Source: DASQDT01 sp036380435 (GTDB taxonomy: Bacteria > Acidobacteriota > Blastocatellia > Pyrinomonadales > Pyrinomonadaceae). Taken from it: a stretch of DNA of 24,715 bases. This document shows, in pieces, positions 1 to 7,079 of this stretch. Location of the stretch: contig DASVES010000272.1 of NCBI GenBank assembly GCA_036380435.1, positions 1 to 24,715 of the forward strand. Reading direction: 5' to 3'. The first letter of the stretch is position 1; each line of letters starts with the position of its first letter. The position numbers and the translations under genes were made by a program. The notes beneath the pieces are model-generated. The model searched no databases. It saw only the letters and a program-made list of their open reading frames with translations, and was not told where the DNA came from.

Positions 1-299
1 ACCCGCGCAACATCAAGGCAAACCCCTCACCGTCCGACTCCGACGGCGCGCGTGCTCGCTCATTCCTTGAGAGCAAGGGCTACCGCATGGCGGGCGACGA
101 CATCCTCATGCAGCGCCTCGTGCATCTCGTGGACGAGGCCAGGCGCAACGAGCTGATGGTCATCTACATTGAGGACTTGGGCGGCATGGGTTTGACGGCC
201 GCAGACTTCGCCGGGGGCGGGAGCGCCGCCGCTCGCTGGCCGGATATCTCGAAGGGACTGCTGGAGCGCGCCGCCGGTGGGATGAAGATTTCGCGCTGA
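1..299 (+). CDS. C-terminal end of an unrecognised protein (5' partial)
   Basis: The frame is open from the left window edge (first full codon at position 3) to a TGA at 297-299, giving 98 residues of the C-terminus of a longer protein. I do not recognise the family. Visible features are an N-terminal stretch rich in Ser, Pro and Asp, then a charged, probably helical segment (around FLESKGYR and LVHLVDEARRNEL), a short hydrophobic strand (MVIYIEDL), and a Gly/Ala-rich tail ending in Lys-Ile-Ser-Arg. No signal peptide, membrane helix or catalytic motif can be seen in this piece. The next gene on the same strand begins 62 nt downstream, so the two may be co-transcribed. The ATG at 87 is internal: the same frame and the same codon style continue upstream of it, so the real start lies outside the window. 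Confidence 0.6.
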   Translation, partial: PRNIKANPSPSDSDGARARSFLESKGYRMAGDDILMQRLVHLVDEARRNELMVIYIEDLGGMGLTAADFAGGGSAAARWPDISKGLLERAAGGMKISR

Positions 300-361
300 C
301 GACGCGGGGCCGCGCGACCTACGCGCCCTACAGTCCATTCGTTTGCCACAGGGGAAGCAAG

Positions 362-763
362 GTGGCTGACTCCACAAACAATTCCCGCCGCGACTTTCAT
401 CTGAGCCTCGGCGTCTTCGCCCTCATCGTCGCATCGGCCTTGTGCGGTCTCGCGCTCGACGCGAACTGGTGGAAGTTCCTGCGCGTGCTCCTGGCCTTCT
501 CCACTTATTCCACAATCCTGCTGCTCCTCTTTCGGCGCGAGACATCCGGCCCGCTCCCCCTCTGGCCTTTCGCGCTCGCGGCCGGCGCGGCCGAACTCGC
601 CTCCGGCTGGCTGCGCCCGAACGCAACCCCCCTGCTCTCGCCTTCGGTCGCGCCCGTCGCCGCTCTTCTCATCGGCGGCGTCCAGTGGCTCACCCTCCGC
701 GCGTGGCGCCGCCTGCACGGGCGGATCACAGCGCCGAGACACGCGGCGTCGGAACACGGATAA
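362..763 (+). CDS. Small four-helix integral membrane protein, function unknown
   Basis: The 133-residue frame begins with GTG at 362, preceded by a purine-rich Shine-Dalgarno-like stretch (GGGGAAG at 351-357). After a short polar N-terminus (residues 1-13) there are four hydrophobic segments at about residues 15-33, 37-57, 66-83 and 95-112. These are separated by short loops with Arg/Lys on the presumed cytoplasmic side, and the C-terminal tail is basic. No conserved family signature is recognisable, so I call it an inner-membrane protein of unknown role. An oddity is the 3' end: the last three codons and the stop (751-763) lie inside a repetitive palindromic element, so the native C-terminus may have been replaced when that element inserted. 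Confidence 0.6.
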   Translation: MADSTNNSRRDFHLSLGVFALIVASALCGLALDANWWKFLRVLLAFSTYSTILLLLFRRETSGPLPLWPFALAAGAAELASGWLRPNATPLLSPSVAPVAALLIGGVQWLTLRAWRRLHGRITAPRHAASEHG

Positions 764-841
764 GACGGAACACGGATAAAACGGATGAGACGGATGAACA
801 CGAATCCGTGCCCATCCGTCTCATCCGTCTCATCCGTGTTC
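751..841. repeat. Iterated palindrome, 9-nt word family (GGATGAGAC)
   Basis: Two direct copies of a GGAACACGGATAA-type unit (from 751 and 767) lead into a 72-bp palindrome at 769-840. The left arm 769-796 and right arm 813-840 match at 26 of 28 positions. The centre is also symmetrical (CACG at 799-802 with CGTG at 807-810), so the whole element is concentric on position 804.5. Each arm is built from a roughly 9-nt word related to GGATGAGAC. RNA from either strand would fold into one long hairpin. It lies between the convergent ends of the membrane-protein gene and the beta-CASP gene, and could act as a bidirectional terminator or mRNA 3'-end protector. Confidence 0.8.
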
Positions 842-866
842 TAACGCACCCGCGAGCGTCCCGCAC

Positions 867-2270
867 TCATTCAAGCTCGACAGTCTGCCCGTACTGCGGC
901 GCATCGACGCGCCAGCCGTAGCGCTCGTTGATGTGCGCGGCCATCGCCGCGGCGGCCTCCGGCTCGCCGTGCGTGGTGAAGGTGCGTCGGGGCGCGGTCT
1001 TAATCGGCTCCAGCCAGCGCAGGACTTCCTTCCAATCAGCGTGCGCCGACATCGCCTCCACGCGCTCGACGCGGCAGCGCACCGGCACGTCCGATTTCAT
1101 AATGCGGACACTGCGCGCGCCGTCGAGAACGAGTCGGCCCGTGGTGCCCGCCGCCTGATAACCGACGAAGACGACCGTGGCGTTGGGGTCGGGCAGCATT
1201 CGCCGCGCGTGGTGCATGACGCGCCCGCCCGTCATCATCCCCGACGCGCTGATGATGATACGCGTGCCGCTCTCCTCGTTCAGACGCTTCGACTCCTCGC
1301 GCGTCGAGGCCGCCAGCATCGTGTGCGTGCGCAGGGGATGGCGGCGGCGCGCGAGCACGCTGGCGTAATCTTCGTCGTGCTCCTCTTTGCGCTGGCCGTA
1401 GGCTTGCGTCGCCGCGGCGGCCATCGGCGAGTCCACGCGCACGGGCAGGATGGGAATGCGCTTCTCCTCTTCAAGCTCGCGGAGGAAATAGATCAACTCC
1501 TGCGTGCGGCCGATGGCGAAGGCCGGGATGAGGACGGGGCCGTCGCGCTCGACCGCCTCGTTGATGATCCGCGCGAGCTTCGTCTTCGGGTCGATCTCCT
1601 CGTGCAGCCGGTCGCCGTAGGTTGACTCGACGAGCAGGTAGTCGCACGCGGGCGGCGGGTCGGGGTCGCGGATGATCGGCTGGTCGAAGTGGCCGAGATC
1701 GCCGGAGAAGAGCACGCGCCGGCCCGCGCCGTCCGCGCCCGCGCCTTCGAGTTCAAGCAGGACGAGACTCGACCCGAGGATGTGGCCGGCGATGTGCAGA
1801 CTCAGACGCACGCCCTTCGCGATATCAACGCCCTCCGCCTTGTTTTCGAGTGGGCGTAGCAGTTTCAGCGCCGCGCGCGCGTCCTGCTCTGTATAGAGCG
1901 GGAGCGCGGGGTTGTGTCGGGTGAGTTTGTGGCGGTTGCGATAGTCGGCGTCCTCTTCCTGGATGCGCGCCGAGTCGGGCAGCAGGAGCTTGACGAGGTC
2001 GGCCGTGCCGTGCGTGCAGTAGACAGGCTTGTCGTAGCCGAGCGCGACGAGACGCGGCAGATAGGCCGTGTGATCGACGTGCGCGTGCGTGAGCACGACG
2101 GCATCGAGCGAACTCGCCTCGAAGGGCAGCGGCTCCCAGTTCTTCTCCCGCCACTCCTTCAACCCCTGAAAGAGTCCGCAATCGACGAGCACCCGGCTCT
2201 TGCCGTGCTCAATGAGGTACTTCGACCCCGTCACCGTCCCCACACCGCCCCAAAACGAAAGCGTCGCCAT
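867..2270 (-). CDS. MBL-fold beta-CASP ribonuclease-like protein (YSH1/CPSF family)
   Basis: This 467-residue protein has the complete architecture of the metallo-beta-lactamase/beta-CASP nuclease family, which processes or degrades RNA with two zinc ions. The metal-binding motif HAHVDH is at residues 62-67, the motif-3 His is in AGHILGS (about 163), and the motif-4 Asp is in SGDLGHF (about 191). A beta-CASP cap follows, with VESTYGDR (about 214-221), the SASGMMTGGR segment (about 341-350) and the SAHAD His (about 410). The C-terminal TTHGEP segment completes the family pattern. The length is normal for stand-alone bacterial members. The ATG at 2268-2270 is preceded on the minus strand by GGAGTGA about 4 nt upstream, a good ribosome binding site. 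There is no signal peptide, so it should be cytoplasmic. The family is clear; the RNA substrate cannot be told from sequence. Confidence 0.93.
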   Translation of the reverse strand: MATLSFWGGVGTVTGSKYLIEHGKSRVLVDCGLFQGLKEWREKNWEPLPFEASSLDAVVLTHAHVDHTAYLPRLVALGYDKPVYCTHGTADLVKLLLPDSARIQEEDADYRNRHKLTRHNPALPLYTEQDARAALKLLRPLENKAEGVDIAKGVRLSLHIAGHILGSSLVLLELEGAGADGAGRRVLFSGDLGHFDQPIIRDPDPPPACDYLLVESTYGDRLHEEIDPKTKLARIINEAVERDGPVLIPAFAIGRTQELIYFLRELEEEKRIPILPVRVDSPMAAAATQAYGQRKEEHDEDYASVLARRRHPLRTHTMLAASTREESKRLNEESGTRIIISASGMMTGGRVMHHARRMLPDPNATVVFVGYQAAGTTGRLVLDGARSVRIMKSDVPVRCRVERVEAMSAHADWKEVLRWLEPIKTAPRRTFTTHGEPEAAAAMAAHINERYGWRVDAPQYGQTVELE

Positions 2271-2331
2271 AGCTCACTCCATATCGGAAGAGATTGATTG
2301 ACTCGGCACTTGCGCGTGCCTCATCGCTATC

Positions 2332-2449
2332 TCACCGCAGAGGCGCAGAGGACGCAGAGTTCACGCAGAGGGTTGACGCTTACACTCATCGTTGAGTGAA
2401 TGCTTCAACCCTCTGCGCTTCCTCTGCGCCCTCTGCGCCTCTGCGGTGA
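2332..2449. repeat. 118-bp near-perfect palindrome of GCAGAGG-type words
   Basis: Arms 2332-2376 and 2405-2449 are reverse complements at about 40 of 45 positions. The interior continues the symmetry (CACTCA 2383-2388 with TGAGTG 2393-2398) around a TCGT tetraloop at 2389-2392. The whole element is therefore one continuous hairpin centred on 2390.5. Each arm repeats words related to CGCAGAGG. It lies between the sucC stop and the beta-CASP start, both on the minus strand. It probably ends or stabilises the sucC transcript, but it has no clear T-tract. A single-arm copy recurs at 12607-12635. Confidence 0.9.
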
Positions 2450-2502
2450 ACCGAGGCTCTCAAAACTCACCTTCGCGCAATCCACACCGCGCGACCTCAT
2501 GA

Positions 2503-3663
<1,161 letters not shown>

Positions 3664-3681
3664 TCTCCGGCCCCCGCTGGA

Positions 3682-3715
3682 TGCGGCCGACACACTCCGG
3701 CCGCACAAGTTTTTT
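3682..3715 (+). terminator. Hairpin plus T-run in the sucC 5' leader, facing away from sucC
   Basis: A perfect 8-bp stem (3682-3689 with 3698-3705, 8-nt loop) lies 18 nt upstream of the sucC start. Read on the plus strand it is followed by CAAG and six T, so it resembles an intrinsic terminator for antisense transcription leaving sucC. Read on the minus strand it is simply a stable hairpin in the sucC mRNA leader, with A-rich sequence before it. Either role is inference. Confidence 0.45.
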
Positions 3716-3778
3716 AGAGATTGTTAGGAACGAACGAGAGTGTATCCGCTGGCGCGCCGCCGCCGCAAGCCTCGGAAG

Positions 3779-3881
3779 ACAGTGAGCAGTGAGCAGTAAG
3801 CAGAGGGTAATAGGTGTTTGTGTTCAACCGCGCGACGCCGGTTGAGTGCTTACTGCTCACTGCTCACTGCTTACTGCTCAC
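3779..3881. repeat. Iterated palindrome, 7-nt word family (AGTGAGC/AGTAAGC)
   Basis: The left part (3781-3802) is three tandem heptamers of the AGTGAGC/AGTAAGC type. Its exact 22-nt reverse complement is at 3847-3868, followed by two more inverted heptamers to about 3881. The spacer holds a second perfect 7-bp hairpin (TCAACCG 3824-3830 with CGGTTGA 3839-3845). It lies upstream of sucC, between it and a candidate small plus-strand gene. No protein-coding potential is apparent in it. Confidence 0.85.
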
Positions 3882-3949
3882 ATTTCTGGAATCACCGCCC
3901 GATTAACCTTCTGTTATTGGAAACAGCGAGGACGGAGGATTTGAGCGAG

Positions 3950-4018
3950 ATGACGCTGGCGCTGACGCTTCTGTTTGCCATGAACTTGTACGCGCGCGTC
4001 GCGAAGACGAAAGCATGA
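3950..4018 (+). CDS. Candidate small membrane peptide (22 aa)
   Basis: A 22-codon frame (ATG 3950, TGA 4016-4018) encodes a hydrophobic stretch (MTLALTLLFAMNLYA) followed by a basic tail (RVAKTKA), the profile of a single-pass small membrane protein. GGAGG at 3934-3938 lies 11 nt upstream, slightly far. An in-frame TTG at 3917 would extend the peptide to 33 residues but leaves that GGAGG inside the gene. Nearly all third codon positions are G or C, matching coding sequence in this genome. The stop overlaps a small hairpin (4017-4039), and a strong intrinsic terminator follows at 4046-4082, so there is a plus-strand transcript end here with no other plus-strand gene just upstream. I recognise no family. 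The alternative is a non-coding RNA that ends at the same terminator. Confidence 0.4.
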   Translation: MTLALTLLFAMNLYARVAKTKA

Positions 4019-4039
4019 TTCGCCATCTTGGGGCGAATC
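4017..4039 (+). other. Perfect 8-bp hairpin overlapping the small ORF stop codon
   Basis: GATTCGCC (4017-4024) pairs exactly with GGCGAATC (4032-4039) across a 7-nt loop. It begins inside the TGA of the small ORF and lies 6 nt before the intrinsic terminator, so the presumed transcript would end in two consecutive stem-loops. There is no T-run directly after this first one, so it is not a terminator itself. Confidence 0.6.
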
Positions 4040-4045
4040 GTTAAT

Positions 4046-4082
4046 GGCGGGCCGGCTGCTCCTCCGGCCCGCCTCTTTTTTT
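4046..4082 (+). terminator. Rho-independent terminator (plus strand)
   Basis: A perfect 10-bp GC stem, GGCGGGCCGG (4046-4055) with CCGGCCCGCC (4064-4073), has an 8-nt loop and is followed by TCTTTTTTT to 4082. This is a textbook intrinsic terminator on the plus strand. The nearest upstream plus-strand gene other than the small ORF at 3950 ends at 763, so it implies a short independent transcript in 3880-4080. Confidence 0.85.
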
Positions 4083-4223
4083 GCCCCGCGCCCCACCGAC
4101 CCTCCCGGCTCCTCGGTTTGCCACGACGCGGTAATCCAAGTTAATTTTGCTCTCGCGCGGCGACGGTGCATGTTCAACCTAACGGGGCCGCGACGTGCCA
4201 GACGACGCCGGAGGTGCCAGCCG

Positions 4224-4649
4224 ATGAGTGAAGTGATAGTCACTTCCCTGTCCAACTTGCAGAACGAAGTCCGCTACGGCGATGCTCGCACGCTCATCAC
4301 GGATGAGCCGGCGAGCGTGGGCGGCAACGACGCCGGCCCCGACCCGTACACGCTCCTGCTCGGCGCGCTCGGCAGTTGCATCTCGATGACCGTGTCGATG
4401 TACGCGCGCCGCAAGGGTTGGCCGCTGGAACGCGTCGTCGTGCGTCTGCGCCAGCAGCGCATCCACGCGAGGGATTGCGCGGAGTGCGAACGGACACAGG
4501 AGGGCTTCGTCCACCGCATCGAGCGCGCCGTCACGGTCGAGGGCGACCTGACGGACGAGCAGCGCGCGCGCCTTCTGGAGATCGCGCACAAGTGCCCCGT
4601 CCACAAGACGCTTGTCTCGGAGATCGTCGTCGCGGAGTTGAGCGACTGA
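4224..4649 (+). CDS. OsmC/Ohr-family thiol peroxide reductase-like protein
   Basis: The 141-residue protein belongs to the OsmC-like family, which reduces organic hydroperoxides with two cysteines. Both family cysteines are present: C52 in LGALGSCISMTV and C124 in HKCPVHKTL. The segment MYARRKGWPLERV and the DCAECE pair (C85, C88) place it in the OsmC subgroup often found alone or fused to hydrolases rather than in classical Ohr. The ATG at 4224 has GGAGGTG at 4210-4216 at good spacing. An in-frame start at 4044 would run through the terminator and is not credible. It is a short cytoplasmic enzyme, probably for oxidative-stress defence; the actual substrate is not deducible. It sits 66 nt upstream of a TPR protein gene on the same strand. 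Confidence 0.92.
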   Translation: MSEVIVTSLSNLQNEVRYGDARTLITDEPASVGGNDAGPDPYTLLLGALGSCISMTVSMYARRKGWPLERVVVRLRQQRIHARDCAECERTQEGFVHRIERAVTVEGDLTDEQRARLLEIAHKCPVHKTLVSEIVVAELSD

Positions 4650-4715
4650 ACGCTTCGGCCGCGCCCGCCGGCAAACTTTTTTCCACCCCGCCGTCTTCGG
4701 AGATGATCAGGACAG

Positions 4716-5567
4716 ATGAGAAGAGCCTTCGCTGCCTTGACGCTTGCCGCCGCTTTCGCCTTCGTTCAACTCGCCTGCCAGAGCGCTAAGAATCAGAACC
4801 AGCCCGACAACACGAACGCGGCGCGCGCCGAGGCCACGCCGGTCGCCACGCCCGCGGCCGAGCACCCGCTACGCCAGCAGCTCGAAGAAGAGGCGCGACA
4901 AAGTCCCGACGACCCGAACTCGCACTTCAATCTGGGCAACGTCTACTTTCAGGAGAGGAGGTTCGAGGAGGCCATCGCCGAGTATCAGAAGGTGATCCTC
5001 GCCAACCCGAACGACGCCGAGACACATGGCCAGATCGGCAACGCGCACTTCGCGCTGAAGCGTTACAGCGAGGCAGTCGAGTCTTACAAGCGTGCCGCGA
5101 GCGCGAACCCGAAGAACGCGGAGTTTCATAATCTGTTGGGAAACGCTTACGTCGAACTCCGACAACACCCGGAAGCCGCCGAGGCTTTCCGTGAGGCGGC
5201 GCGCCTCAACCCGAAACACCCCGACGCGTTCTTCAATCTCGCCAACGCCTACGACGCTCTCGGGATGTACAAGGAGGAGGTGGCGGCGCTCCAGCAGGCC
5301 GTGAAAGTGAACGCCAAAGACGCCGACGCCTACTTCAACCTCGGGAACGCCTACTCCAAGTTGAATCGCCCGAAGGAGGCCGCCGGAGCCTACCAGCGGG
5401 CCGTGACCCTCAACCCCGGCGATGCGGTCGCGCGCCTCACGCTCGCCCGCACGTACCTCAAGACCGGCGACCGCAAGGGCGCGGAGACGCAGCACGAGGC
5501 GCTCAAGTCAATCGACCCGAACTCGGCCGAACAACTCCTGCGCGAGATAAATGTTGTCCAGCCATAG
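4716..5567 (+). CDS. TPR-repeat protein, probable envelope lipoprotein
   Basis: The 283-residue protein starts with a hydrophobic signal sequence (residues 3-20) ending in LACQS, with Cys21 as a possible lipidation site. The lipobox is imperfect, with Gln at -3. A low-complexity Asn/Gln/Ala/Pro linker (22-50) follows, typical of lipoproteins that reach across the periplasm. From about residue 65 to 268 there are six consecutive 34-residue tetratricopeptide repeats. Each has the family pattern of an N-terminal Asn-Leu-Gly-Asn-Ala-Tyr helix and a C-terminal Ala-Ala-Asn-Pro turn. TPR arrays act as protein-protein scaffolds; no catalytic domain is present and the partner is unknown. It follows the OsmC gene by 66 nt and may share its transcript. 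Confidence 0.88.
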   Translation: MRRAFAALTLAAAFAFVQLACQSAKNQNQPDNTNAARAEATPVATPAAEHPLRQQLEEEARQSPDDPNSHFNLGNVYFQERRFEEAIAEYQKVILANPNDAETHGQIGNAHFALKRYSEAVESYKRAASANPKNAEFHNLLGNAYVELRQHPEAAEAFREAARLNPKHPDAFFNLANAYDALGMYKEEVAALQQAVKVNAKDADAYFNLGNAYSKLNRPKEAAGAYQRAVTLNPGDAVARLTLARTYLKTGDRKGAETQHEALKSIDPNSAEQLLREINVVQP

Positions 5568-5647
5568 GGCGCGAAGTGAGACCGTCAACCAGCACCTCGC
5601 GGGCGACAAGCGACGTTTATTCTGACGCTCGTTTTACAGGAAGATAA

Positions 5648-5676
5648 TTGACAAACGGAACGGTTGGCGTTATCAA
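5648..5676 (+). promoter_or_regulatory. Sigma70-type promoter for the CAP-domain gene
   Basis: A perfect -35 hexamer TTGACA (5648-5653) and a -10 hexamer TATCAA (5671-5676, 4 of 6 consensus) are separated by the optimal 17 nt. Transcription would begin near 5683, leaving a leader of about 125 nt before the ATG at 5810. The rest of the 5568-5809 gap holds no other feature that I can see. The in-frame TTG at 5648 overlaps the -35 box, which argues that it is not a translation start. Confidence 0.6.
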
Positions 5677-5809
5677 TACGACCGCCGACCTCGCGGCGTG
5701 CGTAAACTGTTTTCGACTTCGGTTGACCGCACGCGAACCAACGCTCCGACGACCCCGTCGCCCGGTCTGTGATACACCCACTCAAACGTTGGAAAGGTTT
5801 TCGCCCCCA

Positions 5810-6571
5810 ATGAAAAACCTCCCCCTGAAGATCGTCGCCTGTCTGGCGCTGGCCGTGGCGTGTGTCCTGTCATCATCTTTCGTCTCCGACAATGTCTCGG
5901 CGCAGGTGAAGCAGGCCAAGCCGGGCGACCGGCTCTCGCCGCTGGAGAGAGAGCTACTCACCGAGATGAATCTCGCACGCACGCAGCCCGCCGAGTACGC
6001 CGCCTACCTCGAACAGCTCAAGCCTTTTTTCAAGGGCAACGTCTACACGCCGGCGGGCGGACGCTCATTCAACACGCAGGAGGGCTGGGCGGCCGTCGAG
6101 GAAGCGATACGCTTCCTGCGCGCGGCGAAGCCGATTGCCCCGTTCAATGTCGCCGAGGGCATGTGCTACGGCGCGGGCGAACTCGTCAAGGATCAGACCA
6201 AGAGCGGCGGCACCGGTCACAAGGGTTCCGACGGCAGCTTCTGCGAGCAGCGTTTGATGAGATACGGCACGTGGGCGGCGCCGGTCGGCGAGAATCTCTC
6301 TTACGGCCGCCAGTCGGCGCGCGAACGCGTGCTGGAGCTGATCATCGACGACGGCTTCAGCAGCCGCGGCCACCGCCTGCGAATCTTCAACGCCGGCCAC
6401 AAGGTCGCGGGCATCTCCTGCGGCCCGCACACCTCGCTCGGCAACGTGTGCGTGATCACGATGGCGGGCGGCTTCACGGCCCGGGGGCCGGCTCAAAAGG
6501 CCGGCGCGTCGAAGCCGGGCGCGTCGAAGACGGGCGAAGCACCGGCGCCGAGCGGCGCGGTCAGATTCTAA
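5810..6571 (+). CDS. Secreted CAP (SCP/PR-1 family) domain protein
   Basis: The 253-residue protein has an N-terminal Sec signal peptide (basic MKNLPLK, hydrophobic core to about residue 25, likely cleavage near VSA-Q at about 31-32). One CAP domain follows from about residue 41. Visible family features are the opening helix ELLTEMNLARTQPAEYA, an internal His (GTGHKGSDGSF), the GENLSYG motif, and the closing SSRGHRLRIFNAGHKVAG segment that is standard in bacterial CAP proteins. The tail (about residues 222-253) is Lys/Ala/Gly/Pro-rich and probably disordered. The ATG at 5810 starts right at the signal peptide, with GGAAAGG at 5791-5797 upstream. Bacterial CAP proteins are extracytoplasmic, but their biochemical role is mostly unknown. 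A strong terminator follows 40 nt after the stop. Confidence 0.9.
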   Translation: MKNLPLKIVACLALAVACVLSSSFVSDNVSAQVKQAKPGDRLSPLERELLTEMNLARTQPAEYAAYLEQLKPFFKGNVYTPAGGRSFNTQEGWAAVEEAIRFLRAAKPIAPFNVAEGMCYGAGELVKDQTKSGGTGHKGSDGSFCEQRLMRYGTWAAPVGENLSYGRQSARERVLELIIDDGFSSRGHRLRIFNAGHKVAGISCGPHTSLGNVCVITMAGGFTARGPAQKAGASKPGASKTGEAPAPSGAVRF

Positions 6572-6611
6572 ACGGGCCTCGCCCTCGCGACCGGCCCGCA
6601 CGCGGAAATCG

Positions 6612-6650
6612 AAAAGTCCCCCGGACGTTCGTCACGTCCGGGGGACTTTT
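6612..6650. terminator. Bidirectional Rho-independent terminator
   Basis: A 16-bp perfect stem (6612-6627 with 6635-6650, 7-nt loop) begins with AAAAGT and ends with ACTTTT, so it has a T-run on both strands. On the plus strand it closes the CAP-domain gene and insulates the PadR-permease operon that follows. Confidence 0.9.
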
Positions 6651-6689
6651 GTTATGGAACAGGAGAAGTCGCCGAATGAACTTTTGACG

Positions 6690-6738
6690 TTGACGAGTCG
6701 TTATGCTTCTTAATAATATATAGCTATGTCATATATAG
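6690..6738 (+). promoter_or_regulatory. PadR-operon promoter with tandem ATATATAG element
   Basis: TTGACG (6690-6695) and TAATAT (6714-6719) form a plausible -35/-10 pair with an 18-nt spacer, predicting transcription from about 6726. Overlapping the -10 and the start point is an exact direct repeat of ATATATAG (6716-6723 and 6731-6738), offset by 15 nt in a conspicuously AT-rich island. Its position suits an operator for autoregulation by the PadR protein encoded just downstream. The operator role is inference. Confidence 0.5.
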
Positions 6739-6746
6739 GCTCACAA

Positions 6747-7079
6747 ATGTTCGACCGCGAGTTGAAGAAAGGCAGCGCCGAGTTGTTGATTCTCTCGCTG
6801 GTCGAAGACCAGCCCCGTCATGGCTATGACATCGGCAGTCTGATCGAGCAGCGTTCGCGCGGCGTGCTGCGTTTCAACGTCGCCTCGCTCTACCCGCTAC
6901 TGTACCGGCTGGAGAAGCGCGGCTGGATTCTGGGTCGCTGGGTGGAGAAGGCCGGTCAAAGGCGGCGGCGTTATTACCGCCTGACTCCCGAGGGCAAAAA
7001 GATTCTGGCGGCGCAGCGCATCGGCTGGCGGGAGTTTGTCGAGGCGATCAATCGCATTATAGGAGTCGAAAATGCCTGA
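6747..7079 (+). CDS. PadR-family transcriptional regulator
   Basis: The 110-residue protein is a PadR-type winged-helix DNA-binding protein. The opening LKKGSAELLILSLVE, the HGYDIG turn, and the recognition-helix region NVASLYPLLYRLEKRGW are diagnostic. The wing carries a basic GQRRRRYYRLTPEGKK stretch, and a final helix would provide dimerisation. I chose the ATG at 6747 because the family N-terminus begins there. A second in-frame ATG at 6726 would add seven residues but has no ribosome site and coincides with the predicted transcription start and the AT-rich repeat, though a leaderless start is possible. The stop codon overlaps the start of the permease gene by 8 nt, so the pair is translationally coupled. 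PadR proteins beside ADOP permeases are presumed to repress that operon. Confidence 0.92.
   Translation: MFDRELKKGSAELLILSLVEDQPRHGYDIGSLIEQRSRGVLRFNVASLYPLLYRLEKRGWILGRWVEKAGQRRRRYYRLTPEGKKILAAQRIGWREFVEAINRIIGVENA

Noticed and set aside
2332..2449. Possible CRISPR-like short repeats
   Set aside because: The words are inverted into one continuous hairpin with no spacers and no cas genes nearby.
3818..4018. A 66-codon version of the small ORF starting at 3818
   Set aside because: Its first half translates the iterated palindrome (repeated Ala-Tyr-Cys-Ser), so it is not a credible protein. Only the part from 3917 or 3950 reads as coding.
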